NCBI RefSeq assembly: GCF_900156505.1
Contig: NZ_FTPR01000002.1
Span: 595,329 to 659,328, forward strand
Length of the DNA stretch: 64,000 nucleotides
Source of the DNA: Yoonia rosea
Lineage (GTDB): Bacteria > Pseudomonadota > Alphaproteobacteria > Rhodobacterales > Rhodobacteraceae
Direction: 5' to 3'
In this document: positions 1 to 7,508 of the stretch, piece after piece
Numbering within the stretch: the stretch's first letter is position 1
Layout: every line of letters starts with the position of its first letter
Program-made: the position numbers and the translations under genes
Notes under the pieces: model-generated
Told to the model about the DNA's origin: nothing
Database searches by the model: none
The model's input: only the letters and a program-made list of their open reading frames with translations

Positions 1-394
1 TACCCGTCGTAAAATTCCCTGAAAAGCCACCGTTGTTGGCATGATCAAACATCACCTGCAGAAAGCGGTCTCGCAATTTAGGTTCTGCGGCAAAAATGGC
101 GGTGCGGCTTCCCATGGTCACCTCAAGGTTCAGCGACATGACGACCAGAGCGGCAACCAACTCGTCTTCCACAACGGGGATAATGAACTGGTTGTTCAGT
201 TTCACATATTCCCGCTCGGGCGAAGCGGCAGCAGGATCTGGCACAGCAGATGTCTCGATTGCCGCTTCGGGTGTTGGACAGTCAAGTGCGCTTTCTGCAT
301 CCTCCTGTTTCGGCGGCATCAGAAAGAACCCAGCGCCGGCACCGGCGCCGGTTCCGCCGAGCAGCAGAATGACAGGAATCAAAATAGCTTTCAT
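1..394 (-). CDS. fliL: FliL-like flagellar basal-body protein (3' end outside window)
   Basis: The frame runs from ATG at 394 off the left edge, so the C-terminus is missing. The visible 131 residues start with a short hydrophobic N-terminal anchor (residues 3-25, rich in Ile/Leu/Gly/Ala), then a Pro/Ala/Glu-rich linker, then the start of the FliL domain (YVKLNNQFIIPVV, with EVTMGSRTAIF further on). FliL is a single-pass inner-membrane protein around the stator and MS ring that supports motor torque. It lies 18 bp downstream of flgH on the same strand, a gene order I know from Rhodobacterales flagellar operons. Identification rests on this partial domain and on context. Confidence 0.75.
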   Translation of the reverse strand, partial: MKAILIPVILLLGGTGAGAGAGFFLMPPKQEDAESALDCPTPEAAIETSAVPDPAAASPEREYVKLNNQFIIPVVEDELVAALVVMSLNLEVTMGSRTAIFAAEPKLRDRFLQVMFDHANNGGFSGNFTTG

Positions 395-412
395 GTGATG
401 CTTTGACCTTTG

Positions 413-1147
413 TTAAAATGGCAGGATGGATTCAAGCAACTGATGTCCAAGGCGGGGTTGTTGCATGTCCGTGATCTGGCCGCGCCCCCCGTAGGAAATC
501 CTTGCCGAGGCGATTTTATCATAAGTGATTTCGTTCTGCCGTGTGATGTCTTCGGGGCGCACATAGCCCGTCACGATCAGTTCGCGCAGTTCGAAATTCA
601 CCCGCACTTCTTGCTGGCCCACAATCGCCAATACACCGTTTGGCAGGACGTCCGTGACCGTGACAGCAACCCGCAACGTCAGCCTTTCGTTGCGGCGCAC
701 CGTGCCGTCGCCTGACGCGGAACTTTGCGAATTCAGGTCGACGATAGCCGCAGATGACGCGCCCTCCGGCAGCCGCGCATCAAGCCGCTGTGGGATACCC
801 AAGAGCTGGGGCACGCCCGCTTGTTGCGACGCCGAGCGCGACCGATCGCTTGAGTTCGAGATTTCCGCACGGTCATCAATTTCAATAACGACCGTCATGA
901 TGTCACCGCGTTGCATTGCACGGCGATCACCGAGCAGCGACCCGCGCGCACCGGTCCAGAGTGAGGCATGCGAGGATGGCCCCAGAACCCGTGCCGAAAC
1001 CGGTATTGGCATGGCGGGGTTCAGAATGGCTGCGCGTTCGGTGTTTTCGGCCGAGGGTGAAAACCGTGGGGGTTGGCCGATATCGCTGCTACCGCAGCCC
1101 GCGATCAGTACCGCAAGAAGCGCCGCTGCCGATTTACCTTTGAACAT
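413..1147 (-). CDS. flgH: Flagellar L-ring protein precursor FlgH
   Basis: FlgH is the outer-membrane lipoprotein that forms the L-ring bushing around the rod. The 244-residue product starts MFKGKSAAALL and has a lipobox ending in Ala-Gly-Cys about residue 17, as expected. The body shows typical FlgH features: SLWTGARGSLLGDRRAMQRGDIMTVVIEI, then VLPNGVLAIVGQQEVRVN and the C-terminal GYVRPEDI motif. I chose ATG 1147 because GGGGTGG lies just upstream and the signal peptide then starts normally. ATG 1159 and upstream codons remain possible. It overlaps flgA by 14 bp, suggesting translational coupling in the operon. Confidence 0.93.
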   Translation of the reverse strand: MFKGKSAAALLAVLIAGCGSSDIGQPPRFSPSAENTERAAILNPAMPIPVSARVLGPSSHASLWTGARGSLLGDRRAMQRGDIMTVVIEIDDRAEISNSSDRSRSASQQAGVPQLLGIPQRLDARLPEGASSAAIVDLNSQSSASGDGTVRRNERLTLRVAVTVTDVLPNGVLAIVGQQEVRVNFELRELIVTGYVRPEDITRQNEITYDKIASARISYGGRGQITDMQQPRLGHQLLESILPF

Positions 1148-1550
1148 ATGCCACCCCATCACTGCTGATCCGCGCCGTGACTGTTGTGCGCGATCCAAGG
1201 TTCATGACCCGAATAATATCACCGGGCCCGGCCCGCCCCAGCGCCCTGCCATCGGTCGAGATCGTCAGACCGTTTCTTTCAAACAGAAGCGGGATGATTT
1301 CATTGCGCTCGACAACAGCGGGCGGGCCGATGTTGCCGGACTGGATGGGCCGGTTTGCAAAAAGGGCCACGCGTGCCTCCATGCCAATCATGTTTTGCGC
1401 CTCTTGTAGCGCCTCGCCGGTGGGATCACCGACGATGCGGATATCGTCGGCTGAAATCACGGTTTGCGCGGGGATCGTGCGGGTTGCGACCACGGTCTCG
1501 GCCGCTACAGGGGCTGCGATCATCGCGGATATGAAAGCCAGCCGGATCAC
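1134..1550 (-). CDS. flgA: Flagellar P-ring assembly chaperone FlgA
   Basis: The 138-residue protein has an N-terminal signal peptide (MIRLAFISAMIAAPVAAET) and a SAF-type domain with the sequence TIPAQTVISADDIRIVG. The C-terminal part carries ISTDGRALGRAGPGDIIRVMNLGSR, the usual FlgA ending. FlgA is a periplasmic chaperone that helps FlgI assemble into the P-ring. It is a short form (about 140 residues), common in alphaproteobacteria, compared with about 220 in enterics. The gene overlaps flgG by 4 bp upstream and flgH downstream. No flgI is present in the visible part of the cluster. Confidence 0.9.
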   Translation of the reverse strand: MIRLAFISAMIAAPVAAETVVATRTIPAQTVISADDIRIVGDPTGEALQEAQNMIGMEARVALFANRPIQSGNIGPPAVVERNEIIPLLFERNGLTISTDGRALGRAGPGDIIRVMNLGSRTTVTARISSDGVAYVQR

Positions 1551-2335
1551 CGCAACTGCACCATCGCACTCAGCATTTGGTCGGCGGCGGTGATAACCTT
1601 GGAATTGAGCTCATACCCGCGCTGTGCCTCGATCAGGTCGGTGACTTCGCGCACGGGATCGACCGAACTGTCCTCAAGATAGCCCTGACGCAAGACGCCC
1701 AATCCGTCCTCACCCGGTGCCGCAACGACCGAAGGGCCTGATGCGGGGGTTTCCAAAAACAGGTTTGATCCAATCGCCTCAAGTCCCTTTGGGTTGGTAA
1801 AGCCTGCCAAGCTGAATTGGCCCAAGAGTTGCGGCTGGATTTCATCAATGAAATAGCCGTAAACCTCGCCGTCGGCATTGATCGAGATCGACCGTGTATC
1901 GCGCGGGATCGTCAGATCGGGCACAACAGGATACCCATCGGACGTCACAATCAGCCCGTCGCCTGTAAGCTTCAGCGCGCCATCGCGCGTATAGGCCGAC
2001 GCACCGGACGGCAGGGTCACTTCCAGATAACCATCGCCCTCAATCGCAAGGTCGAGATCGCCACCTGTGGCCCCCAGCGCGCCTTGGCTGAGCATCACCG
2101 AAACCGCGCTTGCCCGGACGCCCAGCCCAAGCTGCACGCCGGTGGGCAGGACTGTGCCGTCAGAGGCATTGATCGTGCCGGGCCGAGCCACTTGTTGATA
2201 ATGCAGGTCCGCGAATTCCGCCCGTCGTGCATTATACCCCGTGGTGTTCATATTCGCGAGGTTGTTTGAAATCACTTCAACCCGCATTTGCTGGGCAGTC
2301 ATGCCTGCCGCTGCAATCTGTAGTGCGCGCATCAA
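1547..2335 (-). CDS. flgG: Flagellar distal rod protein FlgG
   Basis: FlgG makes the distal rod of the flagellar axle. The 262-residue product has the family's normal length. It shows the N-terminal rod motif with ISNNLANMNTTGYNARRAEF, the central signature EGDGYLEVTLPSG.AYTRDGALKL, and the C-terminal hook/rod motif QGYLEDSSVDPVREVTDLIEAQRGYELNSKVI. A start at 2335 is preceded by an AGGAGA-type ribosome site. The stop overlaps flgA by 4 bp. It is closely related to its neighbour flgF, and the two are told apart by length and by the extra central segment in FlgG. Confidence 0.95.
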   Translation of the reverse strand: MMRALQIAAAGMTAQQMRVEVISNNLANMNTTGYNARRAEFADLHYQQVARPGTINASDGTVLPTGVQLGLGVRASAVSVMLSQGALGATGGDLDLAIEGDGYLEVTLPSGASAYTRDGALKLTGDGLIVTSDGYPVVPDLTIPRDTRSISINADGEVYGYFIDEIQPQLLGQFSLAGFTNPKGLEAIGSNLFLETPASGPSVVAAPGEDGLGVLRQGYLEDSSVDPVREVTDLIEAQRGYELNSKVITAADQMLSAMVQLR

Positions 2336-2344
2336 TCGTCTCCT

Positions 2345-3061
2345 TTATGTGCGAATGGCCTGAATGACGCTGCGGATGCGTTCATCTTCTTTGTCGAGAA
2401 AGCTCTGGCCCAACTCATAGGCGCGCTGGACTTCGATCATCCGACCGACCTGAAGGATCGGGTTCACGTTTGAGCCCTCCAGAAACCCTTGCAGCACGCG
2501 GCCATCGACGGCCTGTTCAAATCCGCCCTGCGCGTCGAACAGCACGCTGCCTTCGCGGACCATTTGTGTCGGATCAACGGGCAGGACCAATCCTATTTGT
2601 CCCACCGGTTGCCCACCTGCGCTGATGATGCCGTCAGCACCAATGCCAACAGGACCAAGCCCCTGAGGGACGAAAACAGGCGCGCCGCCTGCATCCAGAA
2701 CGGCATGGCCCTCGGGTGTGACAAGTGTCCCGTTTGCGTCGGGTCCAAAGGCGCCGGCCCGTGTCAGGCGCGGGCCATCCGGTGTTTCAACCAGAAAGAA
2801 CCCATCCCCTTCAATCGCCAGATCGAAGGTGCCGCCGGTTTGCGCCAATGTGCCTTGTGTCATCACTGTGTTGCGCACTCCGGCGCTCGCCATCGAAAGC
2901 GAAGGGCTGTCTGGCCCCAGCGCTTTGATATGTTCGGCAAACAAGATGCCCTCGGCCCGAAAGCCCGTGGTGGATGCGTTGGCGATATTGTTGGCCAGCA
3001 ATTGCATTTCCTGCAGCAAGCCTGACTGCCGCGTCAGCGCGGTATATGACGCATTGTCCAT
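2345..3061 (-). CDS. flgF: Flagellar basal-body rod protein FlgF
   Basis: FlgF is a proximal rod subunit. The open frame extends further upstream, but the real protein begins at ATG 3061 (MDNASYTALTRQSGLLQEM), which overlaps the TGA of fliQ as ATGA. From there it is 238 residues and contains LLANNIANASTTGFRAE near the N-terminus, IEGDGFFLVETPDGPRLTRAGAF in the middle and EGSNVNPILQVGRMIEVQRAYELGQ at the C-terminus, all diagnostic of rod/hook proteins. It lies between fliQ and flgG in one minus-strand operon. Confidence 0.93.
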   Translation of the reverse strand: MDNASYTALTRQSGLLQEMQLLANNIANASTTGFRAEGILFAEHIKALGPDSPSLSMASAGVRNTVMTQGTLAQTGGTFDLAIEGDGFFLVETPDGPRLTRAGAFGPDANGTLVTPEGHAVLDAGGAPVFVPQGLGPVGIGADGIISAGGQPVGQIGLVLPVDPTQMVREGSVLFDAQGGFEQAVDGRVLQGFLEGSNVNPILQVGRMIEVQRAYELGQSFLDKEDERIRSVIQAIRT

Positions 3062-3330
3062 CAGAAGCCCCTTGAAATGATCGGGATCAGTGTTGTTTGA
3101 AACAGTGCGACGAGGGCCTCTGTCATGAACGCCATAGTGACCCAGAAGGTCACGACGATTGCCGCCAGTTTCGGCACAAATGTAAGCGTCATTTCCTGAA
3201 TGGACGTCAGGGCCTGAAACAGACCCACAATCAACCCCGAAGCCAGCGCCACTGTCAGAATCGGCACAGAGATAACAAAGGTCACCCAAAGCCCCTGTCG
3301 CAGGGTGTCATAGAAAAGCGCATCACTCAT
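3061..3330 (-). CDS. fliQ: Flagellar type III export protein FliQ
   Basis: FliQ is a small two-helix inner-membrane subunit of the flagellar export gate. The 89-residue product matches the family length and has two hydrophobic helices, one about residues 15-38 (LWVTFVISVPILTVALASGLIVGLFQA) and one about 50-75. The joining segment contains LTSIQEMTLTFVPKL, the conserved FliQ motif. Both junctions are 4-bp overlaps of the ATGA kind, with fliE upstream and flgF downstream, so its translation is probably coupled to its neighbours. Confidence 0.95.
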   Translation of the reverse strand: MSDALFYDTLRQGLWVTFVISVPILTVALASGLIVGLFQALTSIQEMTLTFVPKLAAIVVTFWVTMAFMTEALVALFQTTLIPIISRGF

Positions 3331-3611
3331 CAGACAGGCATCCGCAGGATTTCTTGATAGGCTTCGACCACGCGGTCCCGCACCGTTACTGCCGTTTGCA
3401 CGGCCAATTCGGTTTGCGCCAAAGCCTCGACCAGCGCATGGGGATCAGCCCCGCTGGTCATCGCCTGCATTGCGGTGTTTTCGCTTGCCTGCATGGTGGC
3501 GAGAAAGCTATCGGCGGCAGCACCAAAAGCGGCCCCTGCGCCACCGGCCTCGGGCGCGGTGACGGATTTGCTCGCGGCATAATTCTGGGCGACGAGTGCA
3601 CTGATATCCAT
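3330..3611 (-). CDS. fliE: Flagellar hook-basal body complex protein FliE
   Basis: FliE links the MS-ring to the rod. The 93-residue protein is slightly shorter than enteric FliE. It has the C-terminal pattern DPHALVEALAQTELAVQTAVTVRDRVVEAYQEILRMPV, the recognisable part of the family (the ..VRDKVV.AYQEI..M.I pattern). The N-terminal 40 residues are Ala-rich and poorly conserved. Its context between flgC and fliQ is the usual FliE position. Confidence 0.93.
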   Translation of the reverse strand: MDISALVAQNYAASKSVTAPEAGGAGAAFGAAADSFLATMQASENTAMQAMTSGADPHALVEALAQTELAVQTAVTVRDRVVEAYQEILRMPV

Positions 3612-3621
3612 GGTATTTTCC

Positions 3622-4014
3622 TTATCTACGCAAGAGATCCATCAGGGCCGTTGACATCTGTCGCACCTGATCAAACATTTTGAGGTTGGCTTCATAGCTG
3701 CGCTGCGCTTCACGCGCGTCGGCGATTTCAATCAGCAGATTGACGTTTGAGCCTTGGTAATATCCTGCCGCGTCGGCCATGGGGTGGGCAGGGTCATAAA
3801 TCCGGCTCAGCTCGGATCGGTCCAGCCTGACCTGGCCAACTGCGACTTCACCGGTAGGGCGGCCCAGATTGACCATCTCTTCAAAGGTAATCGCCTTGCG
3901 CCGGTAACCGGGTGTGTCGGTATTGGCGATATTCTCGGACACGTGCCGCAAACGGCTGGCCTGTGCTTTCATTCCGCTGGTTGCAACGGAAATGGCATCA
4001 CTGAAATCGGTCAT
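3622..4014 (-). CDS. flgC: Flagellar basal-body rod protein FlgC
   Basis: FlgC is a proximal rod protein. The 130-residue product has the N-terminal motif VATSGMKAQASRLRHVSENIANTDTPGYRRK, the linker YDPAHPMADAAGYYQGSNVNLLIEIADAREAQRSYEANLKMFDQVRQM, and the normal family length. The YDPxHP-DxxGYV segment with the NVNxxxEMxD motif separates FlgC from FlgB. It is 9 bp from flgB and 10 bp from fliE on the same strand. Confidence 0.95.
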   Translation of the reverse strand: MTDFSDAISVATSGMKAQASRLRHVSENIANTDTPGYRRKAITFEEMVNLGRPTGEVAVGQVRLDRSELSRIYDPAHPMADAAGYYQGSNVNLLIEIADAREAQRSYEANLKMFDQVRQMSTALMDLLRR

Positions 4015-4023
4015 TTTGCCTCC

Positions 4024-4410
4024 TTAATTTCTGCCAAGACTGGTGCGCAGGACTGTCATCGCGTGGCGATAGATGGTCAGGGCGCGGTTGTGTTCACGGC
4101 TCACTTCAACGGCGCGCAGCATTTCATCCTCAATGGAGACGCTGTTGCCGTTGGGTGAGGGTTCACCGGTCACGGTATGCCGCAGATCCATTGCGGGTTG
4201 TCCCATCTGGCCACCAATATGCCCGGGGCGCGTGACACGCATGGTCGTCGTGGCAGTCCCGGCATAGACATCTTTGAAAGCAGCAATTGATTGCGCCTGA
4301 AAATCAGGCGTGTCTGCGTTTGCAATATTGCGCGCGACCACGGCCTGTCTGGCACCTGCGTGACGCGCCATGGCGCCCGCTGTCTGGAAAATATCCAGGG
4401 AATTGTACAT
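4024..4410 (-). CDS. flgB: Flagellar basal-body rod protein FlgB
   Basis: FlgB is a proximal rod subunit and the first gene of this minus-strand operon. I placed the start at ATG 4410 (MYNSLDIFQTAGAMARHAGARQ) because GGGAGAA lies just upstream; an in-frame codon at 4437 would add nine unlikely residues. The 128-residue protein carries VVARNIANADTPDFQAQ near the N-terminus and ENxxxxEMxR-like NGNSVSIEDEMLRAVEVSREHNRALTIYRHAM near the C-terminus, as FlgB does. It is divergent from fliI. Confidence 0.93.
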   Translation of the reverse strand: MYNSLDIFQTAGAMARHAGARQAVVARNIANADTPDFQAQSIAAFKDVYAGTATTTMRVTRPGHIGGQMGQPAMDLRHTVTGEPSPNGNSVSIEDEMLRAVEVSREHNRALTIYRHAMTVLRTSLGRN

Positions 4411-4472
4411 CGGGGATTCTCCCTCGTTTGGTTTCAACGAAGGATTAAGGGTGATTCCTTAAAAAGAAGTGT
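4411..4472. promoter_or_regulatory. Divergent flgB/fliI control region
   Basis: This 62-bp gap must hold the 5' control signals of the flgB-fliL operon and of fliI. Two GATTC sites (4415-4419 and 4453-4457) fit the CcrM methylation motif GANTC. Two TTAA tetramers lie at 4445-4448 and 4459-4462, but their 10-bp spacing differs from the 7 bp of a canonical CtrA site. I see no convincing sigma-70, sigma-54 or sigma-28 promoter here. Confidence 0.4.
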
Positions 4473-5834
4473 GTGGCATTTAATCGGATAACCTTAATGC
4501 AAGAAAACCTTCTCGATCAGATGCGTCAGGCGATTGAAGCCTGCGCACAAACGCATAAAGCGGGGCATGTCGTCGGGGTCTCCTCCGGGACTGTGCATTG
4601 CGCGCGTGCGGCGAACGATCTGCGTGTTGGTGACCGTGGCGTCATTCATACCCAAAAGACCCGGCGGCGCGGCGAGGTGGTGAAACTTGATCAAAGCGGG
4701 GCGCATCTGATGCTGGATGGTACGACCGATGGCGTGTCAATAAACGATCCGGTGGTTTTTTTTCCCGCACCGCAACTCGCGCCACATCGTGGATGGATCG
4801 GGCGCGTCATTGACCCAGATGGTCAGCCACTTGATGGGTGGCCATTGTTGCCTGGTTTGCAGGCTTGCGATCTCAACGCAGCACCACCTGCGTCCCATCT
4901 GCGGCGGCCATTGGGTGCGCGGCTGGAAACGGGGCTGGCGGTGTTTAACACGCTGCTGCCCTTGGTGCGCGGCCAACGGATCGGGCTTTTTGCAGGCTCC
5001 GGTGTGGGGAAATCCACACTGCTGGCTGACCTTGCGCGCGGGGTTGAGGCCGATGTCATCGTCATCGCACTTGTTGGTGAACGCGGGCGAGAGGTGGGGC
5101 ATTTCGTGCAAGAGGTGTTGGGCCCAGAGGGTATGAAGCGCGCTGTTGTCGTGGCGGCCACCTCGGATACTGGTCCGCAGGTGCGGCGGCGCTGTGCGCT
5201 TTCGGCGATGGCTGTCGCGGAACACTTTCGAGACGCAGGCCAGCACGTCCTGCTTTTGATTGATTCGGTGACGCGGTTCTGCGAAGCCCATCGCGAACTG
5301 GCGGTCGCAAGCGGCGAAAACGCCAATTTGCGCGGATACCCCGCCTCGACCGGTCCGGCAATTGCGCGGCTTTGCGAACGGGCGGGGCCCGGTGTTGGGG
5401 ATGCGGGCGATATTACTGCGGTTTTCTCAGTCTTGGTCGCAGGCTCAGATATGGATGAACCCGTGGCGGATATGCTGCGTGGAGTCTTGGACGGGCACAT
5501 TGTGCTGGACCGGACGATTGCCGAACGCGGGCGCTTTCCCGCTGTCGATGTGGTCAGGTCGGTCTCACGCGCTTTGCCCGCGGCAGCGAACGACAAAGAG
5601 AATGAGATTATTGCCAAGGCACGATCGCTTCTGGGGACCTATGCACGCTCTGAAATGATGGTGCAGGCAGGGCTTTATGTGGCTGGGTCTGACGCGGCGC
5701 TGGATGCAGCGATTGCGACAGCACCAGCGCTAGAGGATTTTCAGAAGATCAAGGATGCACGCGGTACGCTGGCGCATTTCGCCAAGCTGCGGCAGGCGAT
5801 TACAGCATCGCCCATGCGGTCCGAAACGCCCTAA
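4473..5834 (+). CDS. fliI: Flagellum-specific export ATPase FliI
   Basis: FliI is the cytoplasmic ATPase that helps feed substrates to the flagellar export gate. The 453-residue product resembles F1-beta ATPases, with Walker A GSGVGKST within residues 171-182, VGERGREV after it, and Walker B HVLLLIDSVTRF. The ADMLRGVLDGHIVLDR segment and the C-terminal KxRSLLGTYARSEMMVQAGLY are typical of FliI/SctN. The start is GTG 4473 behind AAGAAG; ATG 4497 is an alternative but lacks a clear ribosome site. Its end overlaps the convergent DUF1217 gene by 4 bp. Confidence 0.93.
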   Translation: MAFNRITLMQENLLDQMRQAIEACAQTHKAGHVVGVSSGTVHCARAANDLRVGDRGVIHTQKTRRRGEVVKLDQSGAHLMLDGTTDGVSINDPVVFFPAPQLAPHRGWIGRVIDPDGQPLDGWPLLPGLQACDLNAAPPASHLRRPLGARLETGLAVFNTLLPLVRGQRIGLFAGSGVGKSTLLADLARGVEADVIVIALVGERGREVGHFVQEVLGPEGMKRAVVVAATSDTGPQVRRRCALSAMAVAEHFRDAGQHVLLLIDSVTRFCEAHRELAVASGENANLRGYPASTGPAIARLCERAGPGVGDAGDITAVFSVLVAGSDMDEPVADMLRGVLDGHIVLDRTIAERGRFPAVDVVRSVSRALPAAANDKENEIIAKARSLLGTYARSEMMVQAGLYVAGSDAALDAAIATAPALEDFQKIKDARGTLAHFAKLRQAITASPMRSETP

Positions 5835-6637
5835 CCGAAAAGCCTTGGCGCTGCTTGCAACAACGCCAGAGCCGTCGCCCCCGCCGAGGTGGTCGCGATT
5901 GCATTGGCTTCCGAGCGGATCAGAAACAAGCGGATCAGCTTTTCCTCTTCTGCAGGGGTCGCAATCTGTGACAAATCATCTGTCCCAAGAACCGACCTTG
6001 CCCGCTCTTGGAAAATCTCGCGCTGCCTATCAATATCAATGCTTGAAATGCTTTCAGGCAGCCCGAGCGCCGTTTGAAAAACAGACCGAAGCGGGGCGTT
6101 TCCCATGATCGCAAACCATTGGCCGTTGTTGGTTGACGTCCGATCAAGGACATCCGCAAGGCCGGAATTGACATTGCGCGCCAGACGCAGGTCGTTGTTC
6201 TGATCGCCGATCGCGCGGGCGAATTGCTGGCTTTCGAACCGGTCAACGATATCTCCGGCAAAACTGCTGAATACGGTGTTCGGTATGGCGCTGTCCCCGA
6301 AACCGAACGCGCGGCTGAAGTCCGCATAGCGGTTATCGGCCAGACGATTGGCAAGTGCGTCATCTGCCGTGGTGCCATCTTCCAATATTTTCTGGATGAA
6401 CGCACGGTTGTTGATATCTTCATCCAGTCCAAAGGCACCAAGGGCGACCGCCAAAAGCTGGCGGTCGCCGACCAGATCAGCGGCGGTGCGCACTGATCCG
6501 ATGTTTTCGCGAAAGTAATCGGTTGCGCGCTGGATCGGGCGGCTTTCGGCAAAGGCTGTTTCTTGCGCCTCGGCAGTCCTTTCCAAAAAACGCCAGCCAA
6601 CATAGCCCGTCAGGGGGAGGACAGGTTGGAAACTCAT
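5831..6637 (-). CDS. DUF1217 family flagellar-locus protein
   Basis: The 268-residue protein begins MSFQPVLPLTGYVGWRFLERTAEAQ and contains repeated Phe-Gly/Ala-Phe segments (YADFSRAFGFGD, ALGAFGLDEDINNRAFIQKIL), which I recognise as DUF1217. This family is found mainly in flagellar loci of Rhodobacterales and related groups, and its role is not established. There is no signal peptide and no clear membrane helix, so it is probably cytoplasmic or exported through the flagellar system. It overlaps flbT by 4 bp and is the last gene of a flaF-flbT-DUF1217 unit. Confidence 0.75.
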   Translation of the reverse strand: MSFQPVLPLTGYVGWRFLERTAEAQETAFAESRPIQRATDYFRENIGSVRTAADLVGDRQLLAVALGAFGLDEDINNRAFIQKILEDGTTADDALANRLADNRYADFSRAFGFGDSAIPNTVFSSFAGDIVDRFESQQFARAIGDQNNDLRLARNVNSGLADVLDRTSTNNGQWFAIMGNAPLRSVFQTALGLPESISSIDIDRQREIFQERARSVLGTDDLSQIATPAEEEKLIRLFLIRSEANAIATTSAGATALALLQAAPRLFG

Positions 6638-7038
6638 TGTGGTGCTGTCCCCAAAAGACGCGCCTCACGTTGCAGCAGATTGCGCAGTGATTTGAGAGCG
6701 CGATAGAAATCCAGACGGCCAACCGCCTCGGTCGCATGATCAAGATGGGTGCGGCTGTCATCATCACGGAGTGCTTGGCTCAATTGCTCGATTCCGCGTA
6801 GGATTTGCAATTTCGCATCTTCCTCTTCCACGTCACCAGACAATACGAGTTGTGCGATGTAACAGACCCGGCGCACAGGTGTGTTGACCTCATCCGGGCG
6901 GATCGCATCGCGCAGGCGCAAGATATTCGCGTTCGGCGTCAGGATCGATAGCCTGCTCCGACGGTCGCCGTTTTCAATGACGGCACCATTCACCAAAACC
7001 CGCTCTCTTGGGTTCAATTTGAGCACAAGGCCCGACAT
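6634..7038 (-). CDS. flbT: Flagellar biosynthesis repressor FlbT
   Basis: FlbT binds flagellin mRNA in Caulobacter and lowers its translation and stability until the hook is finished. The 134-residue product starts MSGLVLKLNPRERVLVNGAVIENGDRRSRLSI, the standard FlbT opening, followed by DVxRRVCYIAQLVLSGD and a helical C-terminal half. ATG 7038 overlaps the flaF stop by one base (TGATG). The neighbouring flagellin and flaF genes agree with its role in flagellin control. Confidence 0.93.
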   Translation of the reverse strand: MSGLVLKLNPRERVLVNGAVIENGDRRSRLSILTPNANILRLRDAIRPDEVNTPVRRVCYIAQLVLSGDVEEEDAKLQILRGIEQLSQALRDDDSRTHLDHATEAVGRLDFYRALKSLRNLLQREARLLGTAPQ

Positions 7039-7412
7039 CAAACCCGCTCCTGCCCATTAAGGCCGCGGAGTACAGCCATGTTGATATCAATCAGCGCAGC
7101 AATGTCGGCTTTTTTGCGAATAATCTGCTGGGTGTGCAGGTCGGTAAACTCAGCGAGATAGAAGATCTGGGCGCGCAATTCCTTTGGAAGGGCATTGCCC
7201 TTGTCAGCCACGTCAATCGCCATCGTGTTCCACATGCGGCGGTTGTCATGCAGCGCGGCCATCAGTTTCGGGAAATCCTGGCGACTGGCGTTGCGCAGCT
7301 TTTGGAGGCGTGACGTAATCTGTGTAATCAGTTGTGCCTCGACTGAGCGCGTCGTGCGGATGGCAAATTGTGTAGGGGCATAGCCTTGCTGGGCTTGTTC
7401 AATAACGTTCAC
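7038..7412 (-). CDS. flaF: Flagellar biosynthesis regulator FlaF
   Basis: FlaF is needed for flagellin translation or secretion and acts opposite FlbT. I set the start at GTG 7412 (first residues MNVIEQAQQGYAPTQ) because AAAGGA sits 7 bases upstream. The frame is open for 29 more codons but that stretch does not look like FlaF. From there it is 124 residues, with the family motif TRSVEAQLITQITSRL and the helical C-terminus LAEFTDLHTQQIIRKKADIAALIDINMAVLRGL. Confidence 0.9.
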   Translation of the reverse strand: MNVIEQAQQGYAPTQFAIRTTRSVEAQLITQITSRLQKLRNASRQDFPKLMAALHDNRRMWNTMAIDVADKGNALPKELRAQIFYLAEFTDLHTQQIIRKKADIAALIDINMAVLRGLNGQERV

Positions 7413-7474
7413 GCGTGGGTCCTTTCCGGCGCAATGTGGACGAGGCCCGATTTTATCGTGGCCATGAGGATAAG

Positions 7475-7505
7475 GGTGGCGCCAATGTGATGGCGCCACC
7501 GCTTG
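7475..7505. terminator. Stem-loop downstream of the flagellin gene
   Basis: A perfect 10-bp inverted repeat (GGTGGCGCCA at 7475-7484 and its complement at 7491-7500) encloses a 6-base loop. It starts 8 bases after the flagellin stop codon on the minus strand. The T-run lies on the plus-strand side only, so on the flagellin transcript it is more likely an mRNA 3'-end stabiliser or weak terminator that separates abundant flagellin mRNA from flaF-flbT. Confidence 0.6.
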
Positions 7506-7508
7506 TTT

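Noticed and set aside
4445..4462. Pair of TTAA elements as a CtrA binding site for flgB/fliI
   Set aside because: The spacing is 10 bp instead of 7 bp, so it does not fit the canonical CtrA site. It is mentioned only as part of the control region.
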